DNA of 64,000 bases, from contig NZ_ATZJ01000001.1 of assembly GCF_000428145.1 (NCBI RefSeq), positions 248,001-312,000 of the forward strand. Reading direction: 5' to 3'. A program made the position numbers and the translations under genes. Below, piece by piece: positions 33,415 through 42,653 of this stretch. Below the pieces are notes generated by a model. The model had not been told where the DNA came from, searched no databases, and saw only the letters and a program-made list of their open reading frames with translations. Each line of letters begins with the position of its first letter. The first letter of the stretch is position 1. The stretch is from Chitinilyticum litopenaei DSM 21440. GTDB lineage: Bacteria; Pseudomonadota; Gammaproteobacteria; Burkholderiales; Chitinibacteraceae.

Positions 33415-34512
33415 TTATTGCAACCCCTGCGCGATGCCATCAATCAGCTTTTCCATGGCCGCAAAACCGGGCGGATCAATCACATCGACCAGTGTGGCCG
33501 GCGCCTGCAGTTTTTTCTGCTGCATGAACGCGGTGAAATGCTGCGGAGATGCGCCCCGGTAACCATATTCCGCGGCGAGGCGCTGCAACTCGGCATCGTG
33601 CTGCAGCGCCTCGCCCACGCGGCTGCCGGCTTCGCTGAATGGCACCAGAACGTGCTTGGTGAACACGGTTGGCAGCGGGTAGAGCAGCACCATGTCCGGA
33701 TTCGGCTGCGGCAGGCGTGACTGGTATTCGAGGAATTGCGATTCATACACCATCACCAGTGGCGCCTTGCCCATTCCCATGCCGGTGTAATCGTCAAAAG
33801 GCCCGGCGGAGCTGGCTTCCTGGAAGCCCTGCTTCAGAAACAGCGGGGTCAGGGCGGGCAGCAGGCGGGCAATGTCGTCATCGGCATGCACGACATTGCC
33901 GTCATTGAGCACATAGCTCGCCAGCGCGAGGTACATGGCGGCGGAATTCGACTTGCGCACATCGGTGGACGAAATCAGTACCGCGCGGCCGCTGTCATAC
34001 ACCGTGTTGCCGTGCAGCTCGCGCCAGCGCGTACCACTGCCGATCAGCCCCAGCAGTCGCTGCATGTCGATGATGAAGTAGCTGTTGTCACGCCTGGCCA
34101 CCAGCTTGTTGGCTTCCAGCACCGGCAGCAGCTTTTGCCAGGATGCCACCGCCATCGGCGTAAAAAAGGGCGTGTAGGTCTTCTGCGCGCGCGCGACCTG
34201 CTGCAGCTGCAAAGCGGCCGGGCTGCCGGCCGGGTGGCCAAAGTCGAAACGCTTCAGTTCGGGGTGCGCGGCCATTTCCCGCGAACCGGCCTTCTGCACG
34301 TCCACCTGCAGGCCGAGGCGGGCAAAGGCGGCGACCACGCGCGGGTCGCGATAGAAGGTTTCCTTTTCCGAGCCGATCAGCCCGCGCACTTGGGTGAGCG
34401 CCGGTCCGGCGGCGGCCTCTTCGGCGCGTTTGTCAAAGGCCGACAGCAGAATGCCCGCCACCACCGCTACCCCGAGGATCAGCGCCAGGACGGGGCCCAT
34501 GTATCGTTTCAA
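33415..34512 (-). CDS. Membrane-anchored substrate-binding-like protein
   Basis: A 365-aa protein with one N-terminal membrane helix (YMGPVLALILGVAVVAGILL) and no clear cleavage site, so it is probably anchored facing the periplasm. The rest reads like a family 1/11 solute-binding fold: VRGLIGSEKETFYRDPRVV, FGHPAGSPAALQLQQ, SSTDVRKSNSAAMYLAL and LVMVYESQFLEYQSRL. It heads the TelA cluster. With the VWA lipoprotein it gives two binding-protein-like members but no permease or ATPase. The name follows fold resemblance; no ligand can be assigned. Confidence 0.75.
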   Translation of the reverse strand: MKRYMGPVLALILGVAVVAGILLSAFDKRAEEAAAGPALTQVRGLIGSEKETFYRDPRVVAAFARLGLQVDVQKAGSREMAAHPELKRFDFGHPAGSPAALQLQQVARAQKTYTPFFTPMAVASWQKLLPVLEANKLVARRDNSYFIIDMQRLLGLIGSGTRWRELHGNTVYDSGRAVLISSTDVRKSNSAAMYLALASYVLNDGNVVHADDDIARLLPALTPLFLKQGFQEASSAGPFDDYTGMGMGKAPLVMVYESQFLEYQSRLPQPNPDMVLLYPLPTVFTKHVLVPFSEAGSRVGEALQHDAELQRLAAEYGYRGASPQHFTAFMQQKKLQAPATLVDVIDPPGFAAMEKLIDGIAQGLQ

Positions 34513-34847
34513 TCTGCCCTTCTTCGCAAGTTTCTTGCTGATTGGTAATTTGACGGGAAGTATGAAATAAGAAACATCTCAAAATCATGACGTTTTCATG
34601 ACGGTGAGTACGAGGCAGGTGATGCCATGGACGGCCAGCCGCAGTCGCCCACGCGGCAAGGCGCGGGCTCCGGCGCAAACGCTGCGCGGACAGGCGCTGC
34701 CCGCATGAGGCGCGGCCCCGACGGACTTGCTGCCCGCTGCCCGGCGGCCGACGCGGGTCGCTGTTGCTCCGATGCCGCAATGCCGCACCGCCGCTAGGCA
34801 AGCCGGCTGCCTTGTGCTGAAGTGAATGCACTGCTCAAGGGGTGAAC
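34513..34847. other. 335-nt divergent intergenic region
   Basis: The region separates the TelA cluster from the renalase-like gene. The left end is AT-rich (34513-34620) and probably holds the cluster promoter, including two ATGACG motifs 7 nt apart. The remainder is GC-rich with no supported gene or repeat. Confidence 0.4.
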
Positions 34848-35858
34848 ATGGATGCGCTGATGGATGTGATCGTGGTGGGGGCCGGCATGGCCGGGGTGAC
34901 CTATGCCCGTACCGTCCACGATGCCGGCTGGCAGGTGCTGCTGCTGGACAAATCGCGCGGTTTTGGCGGGCGCATGGCGACGCGGCGCAGCGGCGAAAAT
35001 GCCTGGGATCATGGTGCGCAGTACTTCACCGCCACCCATCCCGATTTTCACACCCTGGTGACCGACTGGGTCGATGACGGCCTGGCGGCCATCTGGCAGG
35101 GGCGCATCGCCGTCTGGGATGGCGAAACGCTGGGCGATGCCGGGCCGATGATCCGCTACGTCGGCGTGCCGGGCATGACGGCCGTGTGCAAGGCCATGGC
35201 CGCGCCCTTGCCCCATCATCTGCATACCACGGTGACCGCGCTGCTGCCCGAGGGCGAGGGCTGGCGGGTGCTGGCCGAACACGGCGAATGGCGGGCACGG
35301 CGCGTGGTGCTGGCCATGCCGCCGGCGCAGGCCGCCGCGCTGTTGCCGCCGGGGCACGACTTGCTGCGACATGCTGCCAATGCCGACATGCTGCCGGCTT
35401 GGACCCTGCTGCTGAGTTTTGCCGCGCCGCTGCCGCTGCCGTTTTCCGGCCTCTTCATCAACCGCGAGCCGCTGGCCTGGCTGGCCGACAATGCCAGCAA
35501 GCCGGGCCGCCCGGCCGGGCTGGACTGGGTGCTGCATGCCTCGCCGACCTGGTCGGCCGCGCATCTGGATCTGCCGCATGAAACGGTGGCCGAATTGCTG
35601 GAGCAGGCGCTGCTCAAGCTCTGCGCGCAGCTGGCGCCCGGCCAGCCGGTGCCGGAGCGCCTGAGCATTGCCGCGCACCGCTGGCGCTACGCCCGCCCGG
35701 CGCAGGCCGCGCAGGATGCCTTTCGCGAAAGCGGCGATGGCCTGGCGCTGATCGGCGACTGGCTGCTGGGCGGCCGGGTGGAAGGGGCCTTCCTCTCCGG
35801 CCTGGCGCTGGCGCGCCGGCATTGCGGCATTCCGGTGGCGCTGACCGAAGTGTTCTGA
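34848..35858 (+). CDS. FAD/NAD(P)-dependent amine-oxidase-like protein (renalase type)
   Basis: A 336-aa flavoprotein. DVIVVGAGMAGVTYARTVHD is the Rossmann FAD motif. LLDKSRGFGGRMATRR and WDHGAQYFTATHPDF are hallmarks of the renalase-like branch, and GDGLALIGDWLLGGRVEGAF is the C-terminal FAD-binding motif. It probably oxidises dihydropyridine or a similar cofactor by-product in the cytoplasm. The ATG at 34848 has AGGGG five bases ahead; a GTG two codons upstream is possible. It is a single gene, with repeats downstream. Confidence 0.88.
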   Translation: MDALMDVIVVGAGMAGVTYARTVHDAGWQVLLLDKSRGFGGRMATRRSGENAWDHGAQYFTATHPDFHTLVTDWVDDGLAAIWQGRIAVWDGETLGDAGPMIRYVGVPGMTAVCKAMAAPLPHHLHTTVTALLPEGEGWRVLAEHGEWRARRVVLAMPPAQAAALLPPGHDLLRHAANADMLPAWTLLLSFAAPLPLPFSGLFINREPLAWLADNASKPGRPAGLDWVLHASPTWSAAHLDLPHETVAELLEQALLKLCAQLAPGQPVPERLSIAAHRWRYARPAQAAQDAFRESGDGLALIGDWLLGGRVEGAFLSGLALARRHCGIPVALTEVF

Positions 35859-35878
35859 AGGCCAGAAGCCGGGCCAGA

Positions 35879-35993
35879 GTCGCGAAAACCCAAACCCGAC
35901 GCAGAGGCGCAGAGAAAAAACAGACGACTGTTTTCGTGCCTTTCCTCCGCGCCTCTGCGCCTCTGCGTTGAGATTTGTCTGGTTTCTGGCGAC
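35879..35993. repeat. Palindromic repeat with CGCAGAGGCGCAGAG arms
   Basis: The 15-bp arms CGCAGAGGCGCAGAG and CTCTGCGCCTCTGCG are perfect inverted copies around a 35-40-nt loop. The outer ends GTCGCGAAAACCC and GGTTTCTGGCGAC are also roughly inverted. The interior type is the same as the CACAGAG/CTCTGTG core of the element at 25938. Confidence 0.75.
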
Positions 35994-36011
35994 GCGTGCT
36001 GGTGCTTCTAT

Positions 36012-36059
36012 GGGTATAGGGTTGTAGCCGTTCTGGTTGATTGGCTGCAGCTCCATGGG
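36012..36059 (+). repeat. GGGTAT dispersed element, copy D
   Basis: GGGTATAGGGTTGTAGCC is followed after 13 nt by GGCTGCAG, the same inner-stem geometry as copy A at 11433. The right end is CCATGGG rather than ATACCC. It ends 11 nt before the stop of the convergent PfkB gene. Confidence 0.55.
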
Positions 36060-36069
36060 TTGCTGGGTA

Positions 36070-37011
36070 TCAGTCCGGCAGCGGCATGCCGAAGGCGGCC
36101 TGGAACTGGCTGGCCAGTTCCTCGCGCGTGAAGGCGTGATTCTGGCAGCCGCGCTGGGCGATCTTCAGGCTGCCCAGCAGCGAGGCCAGCCGGCCGGTTG
36201 TCGGCCAGTCCCAGCCTTGCGTGATGCCGTACAGAAGGCCCGCGCGAAACGCGTCGCCGCAGCCGGTCGGGTCGACCAGCGCCGCAGCGGGCACGGCCGG
36301 AATGTCGTGGCGCACGCCGTCGGCGTAGATGTGCGAGCCCTCGGCGCCCAGCGTGACAATCAGCGCCTTCACACGGCCGGCGAGTTCGTCCAGCGTCAGG
36401 CCGGTTTTCTGCTGCAGCATGGCCGATTCGTAATCGTTCAGCGCCAGATAGTCGGCCTGGTCGATAAAGGTCAGCAGCTCTTCACCACCGAACATCGGCA
36501 TGCCCTGGCCCGGATCGAAAATGAAGGGAATGCCCGCTGCGGCCAGCTGCGCCGCGTGCTGCAGCATGCCGTCACGGCCGTCCGGAGCGACGATGGCCAG
36601 CTCGACGGCCTCCTTGACGTCCGCCACGCGGTTGCGGTGGCTCTCGCCCATCGCCCCGGGGTGAAAGGCGGTGATCTGGCAATCGTCGAGGTCGGTGGTG
36701 ATGAAGCACTGGCCGGTGTAGTGCTCGGGCAGCTCGCGAATGTGGTCGCGGCGGATGCCCAGCTGGTCCAGGCGTTGCGCATACGGTGCAAAATCGCTGC
36801 CGACCGTCGCCATGACGAGCGGCTCGCCGCCCAGCAGTTTTAGGCTATAGGCAATATTGCCGCCGCAGCCGCCGAACTCGCGTCGCATTTCCGGCACCAG
36901 AAAGGATACGGAAAGCACATGCAGCTGCTCGGGCAGGATATGATGACGGAAGCGGTCGGGGTAGACCATGATCGTGTCGTAGGCCATCGAGCCACAGATC
37001 AGGACGGACAT
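36070..37011 (-). CDS. PfkB family carbohydrate/nucleoside kinase (adenosine-kinase-like)
   Basis: A 313-aa ribokinase-fold enzyme. SVLICGSMAYDTIMVYPDRF opens it, GGCGGNIAYSLKLLGG is the substrate-binding glycine region, and VDPTGCGDAFRAGLLYG holds the catalytic Asp and anion hole. The overall look (FPDRF, GGCGGNIAY) is that of bacterial adenosine-kinase-like PfkB proteins. It phosphorylates a sugar or nucleoside with ATP in the cytoplasm. It is a single gene with ATG at 37011. Its substrate cannot be fixed. Confidence 0.88.
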   Translation of the reverse strand: MSVLICGSMAYDTIMVYPDRFRHHILPEQLHVLSVSFLVPEMRREFGGCGGNIAYSLKLLGGEPLVMATVGSDFAPYAQRLDQLGIRRDHIRELPEHYTGQCFITTDLDDCQITAFHPGAMGESHRNRVADVKEAVELAIVAPDGRDGMLQHAAQLAAAGIPFIFDPGQGMPMFGGEELLTFIDQADYLALNDYESAMLQQKTGLTLDELAGRVKALIVTLGAEGSHIYADGVRHDIPAVPAAALVDPTGCGDAFRAGLLYGITQGWDWPTTGRLASLLGSLKIAQRGCQNHAFTREELASQFQAAFGMPLPD

Positions 37012-37137
37012 CGGGTTCTCCTTGTGAATGACGCGATTATAACGGCCGGGCTGCCATCACCTGCGAACATTGTTTTCATGGCGCGCTGAGCGCTGTGAGC
37101 GGGCGGGGCTGCCGTTTTTTTCCTGTGCTTACCGATT

Positions 37138-38382
37138 GTGTCCTTTGCCGTGAACCTCCAGCTTGATCCCTTTACCCTCGCCGTGTTTGCCGTCGCCTGC
37201 GCCTGCCTGGGCTGGGGGGCGCTGCAGCTGCATGCCATGGAAAGCCGGCACGAGCGCGATGGCGCACTGCCCACGCTGGCCTGGGGCATGGCGCTGCAGG
37301 CGCTGGCCAGCGCCCTGCTGCTGGCCGCCGGTTTGTGGCGGCAGCCCTGGTGCACGGTGCTGGCGCTGCCGCTGTTCGCTACCGCGCTGCTGCTGTGGCT
37401 GGCCGGCGTGCGCCGCATTTCGCGCCGCGCGCCCCGACTGGACTGGCTGGCGCTGCTGGTGCCTCTGGCGCTGCTGGCCGGGCTTGCGCATGCGCTGCTC
37501 TTCCCCGAGCCGCACTGGGACTTGCTGATCGCCGCCGCCACGCAGCTGCTGCCCATCGTGCTGCTGATCCGCGAGTTGCGCCTGGGCCGCGTGGCCGGCG
37601 AAATGAACGTCGTGCGCCGCGCCACCATTGTCGTGCTCGCCCTGCACGGCCTTGCGCAGTTGCTGCTGGCCGGCGGTGCGCTCGCCGGGCAATTGCCGCT
37701 GGCGCCGCCCGGGCCCTTGCTGCTGTGGCTGGATTTGCTGGTTTTCAATGTCTGCCTGCCGCTGTGCCTGCTGCTGCTCAGCGCCAATCTGCTGCGCGCC
37801 CGCCTGGGCAGCCTGGTGCGCCATGACGCGCTTACCGGGCTCTTCAACCGGCGTGGCATGGAGGAAGCCGCCCAGCGCGATATCCGCCGTGCGCGCAAGC
37901 GCGAAGTGCGGCTGGGCCTGGTCGTTTTCGGTCTGGAGCGCTTCCGCATGGTCAACGAGCATTACGGTTTTGCCGCCGGCGACGCCGCCTTGCGCGCCTT
38001 TGCCCATGAGCTGAAGGCCGCTGCGCCCGCCGGCTCGTGCACCGGGCGCATCGGTGGCGAAGAGTTCTGCCTGCTGGTCGAGCTTGATGGCGCCAGCATT
38101 GCACCGCTGCTCAGCCGGCTCGACCCGCTGCTCTCGGGTGTCGATGTCGAATTTGGCGACGCCGCCATCCGCCTGCAGGCCACGCTCGGCTCCGCCGTGC
38201 TGGGCAGCGACGGCGACGATTTCGACCAGCTGCTGCAGACCGCCCGCGAACGCCTCGCCGAACGCCGCAAGCGCAACTCCGTCCCGCCGCCGCCCCGCGA
38301 CGGTGGCCGCGACAACTATACGGTGAGCGAAGCCACCATCAACCAGCTGCAACTGGCCATGCCCCGCCCGGCGCTGCCCTGA
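37138..38382 (+). CDS. Membrane GGDEF protein, possibly inactive as cyclase
   Basis: A 414-aa protein with about seven hydrophobic helices (residues 10-225) forming an integral sensor, then a GGDEF domain. The active-site loop GRIGGEEFCLLV is intact, but the metal-binding segment, normally DIDxFK, reads GLERFRMVNEHYG, so the first Asp is Gly and the second is Glu. No RxxD inhibitory site precedes GGEEF. It may be a GTP-binding sensor rather than an efficient cyclase. The start is a GTG at 37138 with no clear ribosome-binding site; GTG 37150 is an alternative. Confidence 0.82.
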   Translation: MSFAVNLQLDPFTLAVFAVACACLGWGALQLHAMESRHERDGALPTLAWGMALQALASALLLAAGLWRQPWCTVLALPLFATALLLWLAGVRRISRRAPRLDWLALLVPLALLAGLAHALLFPEPHWDLLIAAATQLLPIVLLIRELRLGRVAGEMNVVRRATIVVLALHGLAQLLLAGGALAGQLPLAPPGPLLLWLDLLVFNVCLPLCLLLLSANLLRARLGSLVRHDALTGLFNRRGMEEAAQRDIRRARKREVRLGLVVFGLERFRMVNEHYGFAAGDAALRAFAHELKAAAPAGSCTGRIGGEEFCLLVELDGASIAPLLSRLDPLLSGVDVEFGDAAIRLQATLGSAVLGSDGDDFDQLLQTARERLAERRKRNSVPPPPRDGGRDNYTVSEATINQLQLAMPRPALP

Positions 38383-38758
38383 CCGCATTCCTGCCAGCCC
38401 GGGTGGCTGGCCGGGAAGGCTGCCTGACTTAAACAGCATTGGGTATTGCTGTGAAGCTCATTGCCAGGAAAGGTTCTGGGTATATACCCCTGTGGTGCCG
38501 CTGGATGGCGCCGACACATGACCACGCACCATGCATGCTCTGGCCTTGTCATTCCGTCACCCCGGCATCGCCAGCGTCCGGACAAGCCGCTTCCCTCGTA
38601 CGCCTTGCCATCGCCTGTTCGGCGATCTCCAGCACTCCGGACAGCGCTGCTAAACTGTGTTCTTTTCTGACGCGGGCCTTTGCTTCCATGAGCCATTCTT
38701 CGTTTGCTTGCCTGTCTGCTCATGCCGGTATCCGGATGCTGCCGTGCGGAGGCGGGCG
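38383..38758. other. 376-nt intergenic region upstream of the BTAD regulator
   Basis: Apart from copy E of the dispersed repeat (38441-38489) no feature is clear. The remaining 270 nt lack a supported gene; the regulator's promoter is presumably here. Confidence 0.4.
38441..38489 (+). repeat. GGGTAT...ATACCC dispersed element, copy E
   Basis: A clean 49-nt copy with perfect GGGTAT and ATACCC ends and internal GGAAAGGTTCTGG. It matches the 49-nt copy at 53358 most closely. It lies between the GGDEF gene and the BTAD regulator. Confidence 0.7.
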
Positions 38759-41700
38759 ATGAGCGGCGGGGAGGGGGCTGGCCTGCAGCTGTGGCTGTGC
38801 GGGGCGCCGCGGCTTTTGCTGGGCGAGGCCGATATCAGCGCACAGCTGCGCTATCGCAAGGCCTGGGCCTTGCTGGCGATTCTGGCGTGCGCAGCGCCGG
38901 CCTGGCAGGCGCGCGGCACGCTGGCCAGCCTGCTGTGGCCCGATCTGCCGGATGCCGCTGCGCTGGGCAATCTGCGCCAGGTGTTGAGCAATCTCGCGCG
39001 GGTATTCAATAGTGCTGGCCAGCCACCCTGGCTGGACATCGAACGGCAGCGCCTGCGCCTGCGCGTGCCGGCGTGCGGCTGGCTGGATGTAACGGCGCTG
39101 CTGGCGCTGGGCGAGGAAGAAAACGGCGGTGACGCGGCGCGCTGGGCCAGGCTGGAGCGGGTGCTGCCCCAGTGTCTGGGCGAGCTGCTGGAAGGCAGCA
39201 TGTCGGCCGAGGGCGAGGCCTTTGCCGCCTGGCTCGGCAGTGCGCGCTTGCGCTTGCAGCGCGCCCGGCTGGCGGCGATGCAGCGCCTGATCACGCAGCA
39301 ACTGGCGGCAGGACGTGATGCCGCGGCGGTGCTGGTGGCGCGGCTGCGCTGGCAGATTGATCCCCTGGGCGAGGAAAGCGCGGCCAGCCTGATGCGCCTG
39401 CTGCTGCAGCTGGATGACCGCCGTGGTGCGGAACAGGTCGCGGCCGAGCTGGAGCGCAATCTGCGCAGCGAGCTGGGCCTGCGTCCCGGCGAGCAGATTC
39501 GCGCGCTGTTGCGCGCATCGACGCCGACTGCGTTGCCGCAGGCTGTCGTGCCGGCAAGCATTACCGTCGAGCAGCGCACGCTGCTGTTGCTGTTTGTGGC
39601 GCTGCCGTCGACCGACGCCAGCGATGCCGCTGACGCGGGATTGACCACCCTGCTGGCGGCTCGCGCCCTGCTTGATGGCTTGCAGGCTGGTCCGCTTCCC
39701 CTGCGCGGGCGCGGATTCTGGGTGGCGTTTGGCGAACAGGATGGTGCCGAGCAGATGCTGGCGCGGGCCCTGCAAGCGGTGCGTGAGCTGTTGCAGGCCC
39801 TGCCGCAGCGCTTGTGCCTGGGGCTGGCGATTGGTCCGGTCATCTGCCGCGTCCTGCCCGACGGTATCGACTGGTTTGGTGCGGCGCCCGAGCGTGCCTG
39901 GCTGCTGGCGCACCGTGCGCAGCCCGGCGAGGTGCTGGCCGATGCCGAGCTTGCGGCGCGTTTGCCGGATTGGCAGGCCATCGGCGCCGGTGTCTGGCGC
40001 TGGCAGGCGCCGGTCGCCGTGTCGCCGCTCGCCGGCAAGGCGCGCTTGCCCATGGTGGCGCGCCAGCAGCAGCTGGATTCTTTGCGCGCGGCCTGGGCGC
40101 AAGCCTGCGCGGGCGCACCCAGCTGGGTGGCGGTAGTGGGTGAGCCCGGCGTGGGCAAGACCAGGCTGGCGCAGGCGCTGATCGAAGCGCTGCCGGCACA
40201 GTCCGCGCTGGTGCTGCACCTGCAATGTTCGCACGGCCAGCAGCGCCAGCCGCTGGCGCCGCTGCGTCGCGCCCTGCTGCAGGCGCTGGGCGATACGGCA
40301 TGCGGCGGCGAGGCGCTGGAAGCGCGCCTGCTGGCGCGCTGGCCCGGTCTGGCCGCACCGGAGCTGGCTGGCCCGGTCTGGTCAACCCTGCTGCATTTCC
40401 TGCAGGCCGAAGCCGATGAGCAGGCGCTGGCCGATGGCCGCAACGAGCTGTTCTGGGCCTTGTGCCTGATGGTCGATGCCCTGAGCAGCCAGCAGCCGCT
40501 GCTGCTGTGGATCGACGACCTGCACTGGGCCGATCTCGCCACGCGCGAGTGGTGGTCGCACTACGCCGGCTTGCTGGCGCAGCAGCCGGTGCTGCTGCTG
40601 AGCACGGCCCGGCATGATCAGCCGCTGGCGCATCTGGCCGGTCCGCCGCAGCGGATCGAGCTGGCGCCGCTGGCCGAGGCCGAGGCCGCCGCGCTGGCGC
40701 GCCTGCATGCGGCGCAGGCCGAACTGCCGCCGCCGGCCGTGGCGCAAATTGTCCGCGACAGCGGCGGGGTGCCATTGTTTGTCGAATTTCTGACGCGCCG
40801 CCATCTCGATGGCAGTACGTCGCCGGCGCATCCGGCGCACGGTCTGCTGACCCGCGAAATGGACCGCCTCGGCCCCTTCAAGGCCGTGCTGCAGAGCGCC
40901 GCAGTGTTGGGCCAGCGATTTTGCGAACGCGATCTGGCGCGCCTCTTGCCCAAGGATGAGCCTGCGCCGGTGCTGGAACTGGCGTGTCACTACCGCCTGC
41001 TGCGTCCGGTGGGTGAGGGCTGCTATGAATTTCGCCATGCCCTGATTCGCGATGCTGCGTATCAGGGGCTGCCGCCTGGCGCCGCCCAGCGCCTGCACGG
41101 CCAGCATGGCGACTGGCTGGCTACCCGCTCCGGCGCGCCGGCCGCCGAGGTTGCCGGCCATTTCGAGCAGGCCAGGCGCTGGCCCGAGGCCATACGCTGG
41201 TGGCAGCGCGCTGGCGAATTGGCGCTCAATGCCGAATTTGCCGGTGATGCACTGGTCTGCTTCCGCCGCGCGCAGGGCTTGCTGCCGCACTGGCCGCAAG
41301 CCGGCGCGGTGCTGGCGCGGCAGCTGGGCTTTGCCGTTGGCAAGGCGGCGCTGCTCAGCGAGGGTTATGGTTCGGAGCAAGGGCATCGCCAGTACGAGGC
41401 GCTGGTGCGCGATCTGGCCGACGAACCGCAGGCCGGCGAAGACCTCTTTCGCGCGCTCAGCGGCCTCTACATGGGCGGCAGCTCACTCGGGCGCACCGAG
41501 GGGCTGATCATCGCCGAGCGTCTGCGCCCGCTCGCCGATACCCCGGCCAAGCGGCTGATGCTGTGCTTTGCCATGGGCAATTCGCTGTTCTGGCGCGGCC
41601 GTTTCGCCGAGGCAAAAGGCTGGCAGCAGGAAGGCATTGCGCTGGCCGCCAGCCTGCCGGCCGACGAGCGCGCGCGCTATTGGGGCGAGGATCTGGGCAT

Positions 41701-42358
41701 CCTGCTGCGTGCCTTCCTGTGCTGGAATGCCTGGTTTCTTGGCGAGCCGCAACTGGCCGCCAGCACGGCGGCGGACGGCATTGCCCTGGCACGCGCCGGC
41801 GGCAAGCCGCACGCGCTGTGCTTCATGCTGGCCTTTGCCGCTGCCGAACGCTGGAGCGCCGACGATGCCGCCGGGGCCGCCGCGCACGCGCTTGAAGGGT
41901 TGACGCTGGGACGTCATCATGGCTTTCCGCTCTGGCAGGGCATCCATGGCCTGTTTGCCCTGTGGAGTCAGGCCCGCTGCGGCCAGCTGGCCGATCTGGC
42001 ACCGGTGCTGCAGGCCGCCGCACAGTTCAGCCAGGCCTACCAGGCCGGCACCACCACGGCCCGCTGGGTGGTGATGTCCATTCTGCTGCTGCTGGAGCGC
42101 CGTACCGAGTTGCTGGCCCTGCTGCCGCAAACGCGGGCCGGCATCGCCCAGTATGAGGATGAATACTGCCTGTCCGAAGTGCTGCTGATCGAAGCACTGC
42201 TCGCGCCCGCTGGCGAACTGGCCGCACGGCTGCAGGATGAAGCCATCGCCCTGGCGCACCGGCAGGGCGCACCCGGTCTGGTGCGACGCCTGCAATGGCT
42301 GGCCGGTCAGTTCGCTGCCCCTTGCCGTGCCGATCACCAGGCCGTGTCTGCCAGCTGA
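38759..42358 (+). CDS. Large BTAD/SARP-like regulator with cyclase-like and ATPase domains
   Basis: A 1199-aa protein. Residues 5-100 form an OmpR-type winged helix and 100-260 a bacterial transcriptional activation (BTAD) domain (RQVLSNLARVF, LGLRPGEQIRALL). About 270-425 resemble a class III nucleotide-cyclase fold without the metal-binding Asp pair (LGLAIGPVICRVLPDGIDWF, AHRAQPGEVLAD). An AAA-type ATPase follows, with Walker A VVGEPGVGKTRLAQ near 460 and Walker B LLLWIDDLHWAD near 585. The C-terminal 350 residues are TPR-like helices. ATG 38759 has GGAGG upstream. It probably senses a ligand and activates transcription; targets are unknown. It stands alone. Confidence 0.85.
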   Translation: MSGGEGAGLQLWLCGAPRLLLGEADISAQLRYRKAWALLAILACAAPAWQARGTLASLLWPDLPDAAALGNLRQVLSNLARVFNSAGQPPWLDIERQRLRLRVPACGWLDVTALLALGEEENGGDAARWARLERVLPQCLGELLEGSMSAEGEAFAAWLGSARLRLQRARLAAMQRLITQQLAAGRDAAAVLVARLRWQIDPLGEESAASLMRLLLQLDDRRGAEQVAAELERNLRSELGLRPGEQIRALLRASTPTALPQAVVPASITVEQRTLLLLFVALPSTDASDAADAGLTTLLAARALLDGLQAGPLPLRGRGFWVAFGEQDGAEQMLARALQAVRELLQALPQRLCLGLAIGPVICRVLPDGIDWFGAAPERAWLLAHRAQPGEVLADAELAARLPDWQAIGAGVWRWQAPVAVSPLAGKARLPMVARQQQLDSLRAAWAQACAGAPSWVAVVGEPGVGKTRLAQALIEALPAQSALVLHLQCSHGQQRQPLAPLRRALLQALGDTACGGEALEARLLARWPGLAAPELAGPVWSTLLHFLQAEADEQALADGRNELFWALCLMVDALSSQQPLLLWIDDLHWADLATREWWSHYAGLLAQQPVLLLSTARHDQPLAHLAGPPQRIELAPLAEAEAAALARLHAAQAELPPPAVAQIVRDSGGVPLFVEFLTRRHLDGSTSPAHPAHGLLTREMDRLGPFKAVLQSAAVLGQRFCERDLARLLPKDEPAPVLELACHYRLLRPVGEGCYEFRHALIRDAAYQGLPPGAAQRLHGQHGDWLATRSGAPAAEVAGHFEQARRWPEAIRWWQRAGELALNAEFAGDALVCFRRAQGLLPHWPQAGAVLARQLGFAVGKAALLSEGYGSEQGHRQYEALVRDLADEPQAGEDLFRALSGLYMGGSSLGRTEGLIIAERLRPLADTPAKRLMLCFAMGNSLFWRGRFAEAKGWQQEGIALAASLPADERARYWGEDLGILLRAFLCWNAWFLGEPQLAASTAADGIALARAGGKPHALCFMLAFAAAERWSADDAAGAAAHALEGLTLGRHHGFPLWQGIHGLFALWSQARCGQLADLAPVLQAAAQFSQAYQAGTTTARWVVMSILLLLERRTELLALLPQTRAGIAQYEDEYCLSEVLLIEALLAPAGELAARLQDEAIALAHRQGAPGLVRRLQWLAGQFAAPCRADHQAVSAS

Positions 42359-42388
42359 TGGTGCCTCTCGCGCAGAGTCAAGCTGCAA

Positions 42389-42530
42389 CCTGATTAGGTA
42401 GCCAGCTCAGCAACTCGTCATGCCGGCGAAGGCCGGCATCCAGAGCGACGCTCGAACAGGCATTGCAGCTGGATTCCCGCTTTCGCGGGAATGACGAATT
42501 GTACTTTGCTGAGATAGCTACCTAATTAGG
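42389..42530. mobile_element. Composite inverted-repeat (MITE-like) element, copy ii
   Basis: The left end CCTGATTAGGTAGCCAGCTC continues AGCAA. The right end in reverse complement is CCTAATTAGGTAGCTATCTC then AGCAA, 22 of 25 identical. The core (42416-42496) starts CGTCATGCCGGCGAAGGCCG and ends CGGGAATGACG, the dRS3-like/neisserial type of palindrome. No coding potential. Confidence 0.75.
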
Positions 42531-42653
42531 AGTCGCACAAGGCCGGCAATAACGATCTGCTCACGATACGCCTGCACAATCCGCGCCGGGGTCAGTTGGC
42601 GGAAAGTTTGACGCAGGCTGTGCCCCGCATGAGTGTTTTCCTGCGAGGTGCGT

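Noticed and set aside
42359..42653. Additional small genes in the gap before the Lnt-like gene
   Set aside because: The gap is mostly occupied by composite element ii; no frame with a plausible start or composition was seen.
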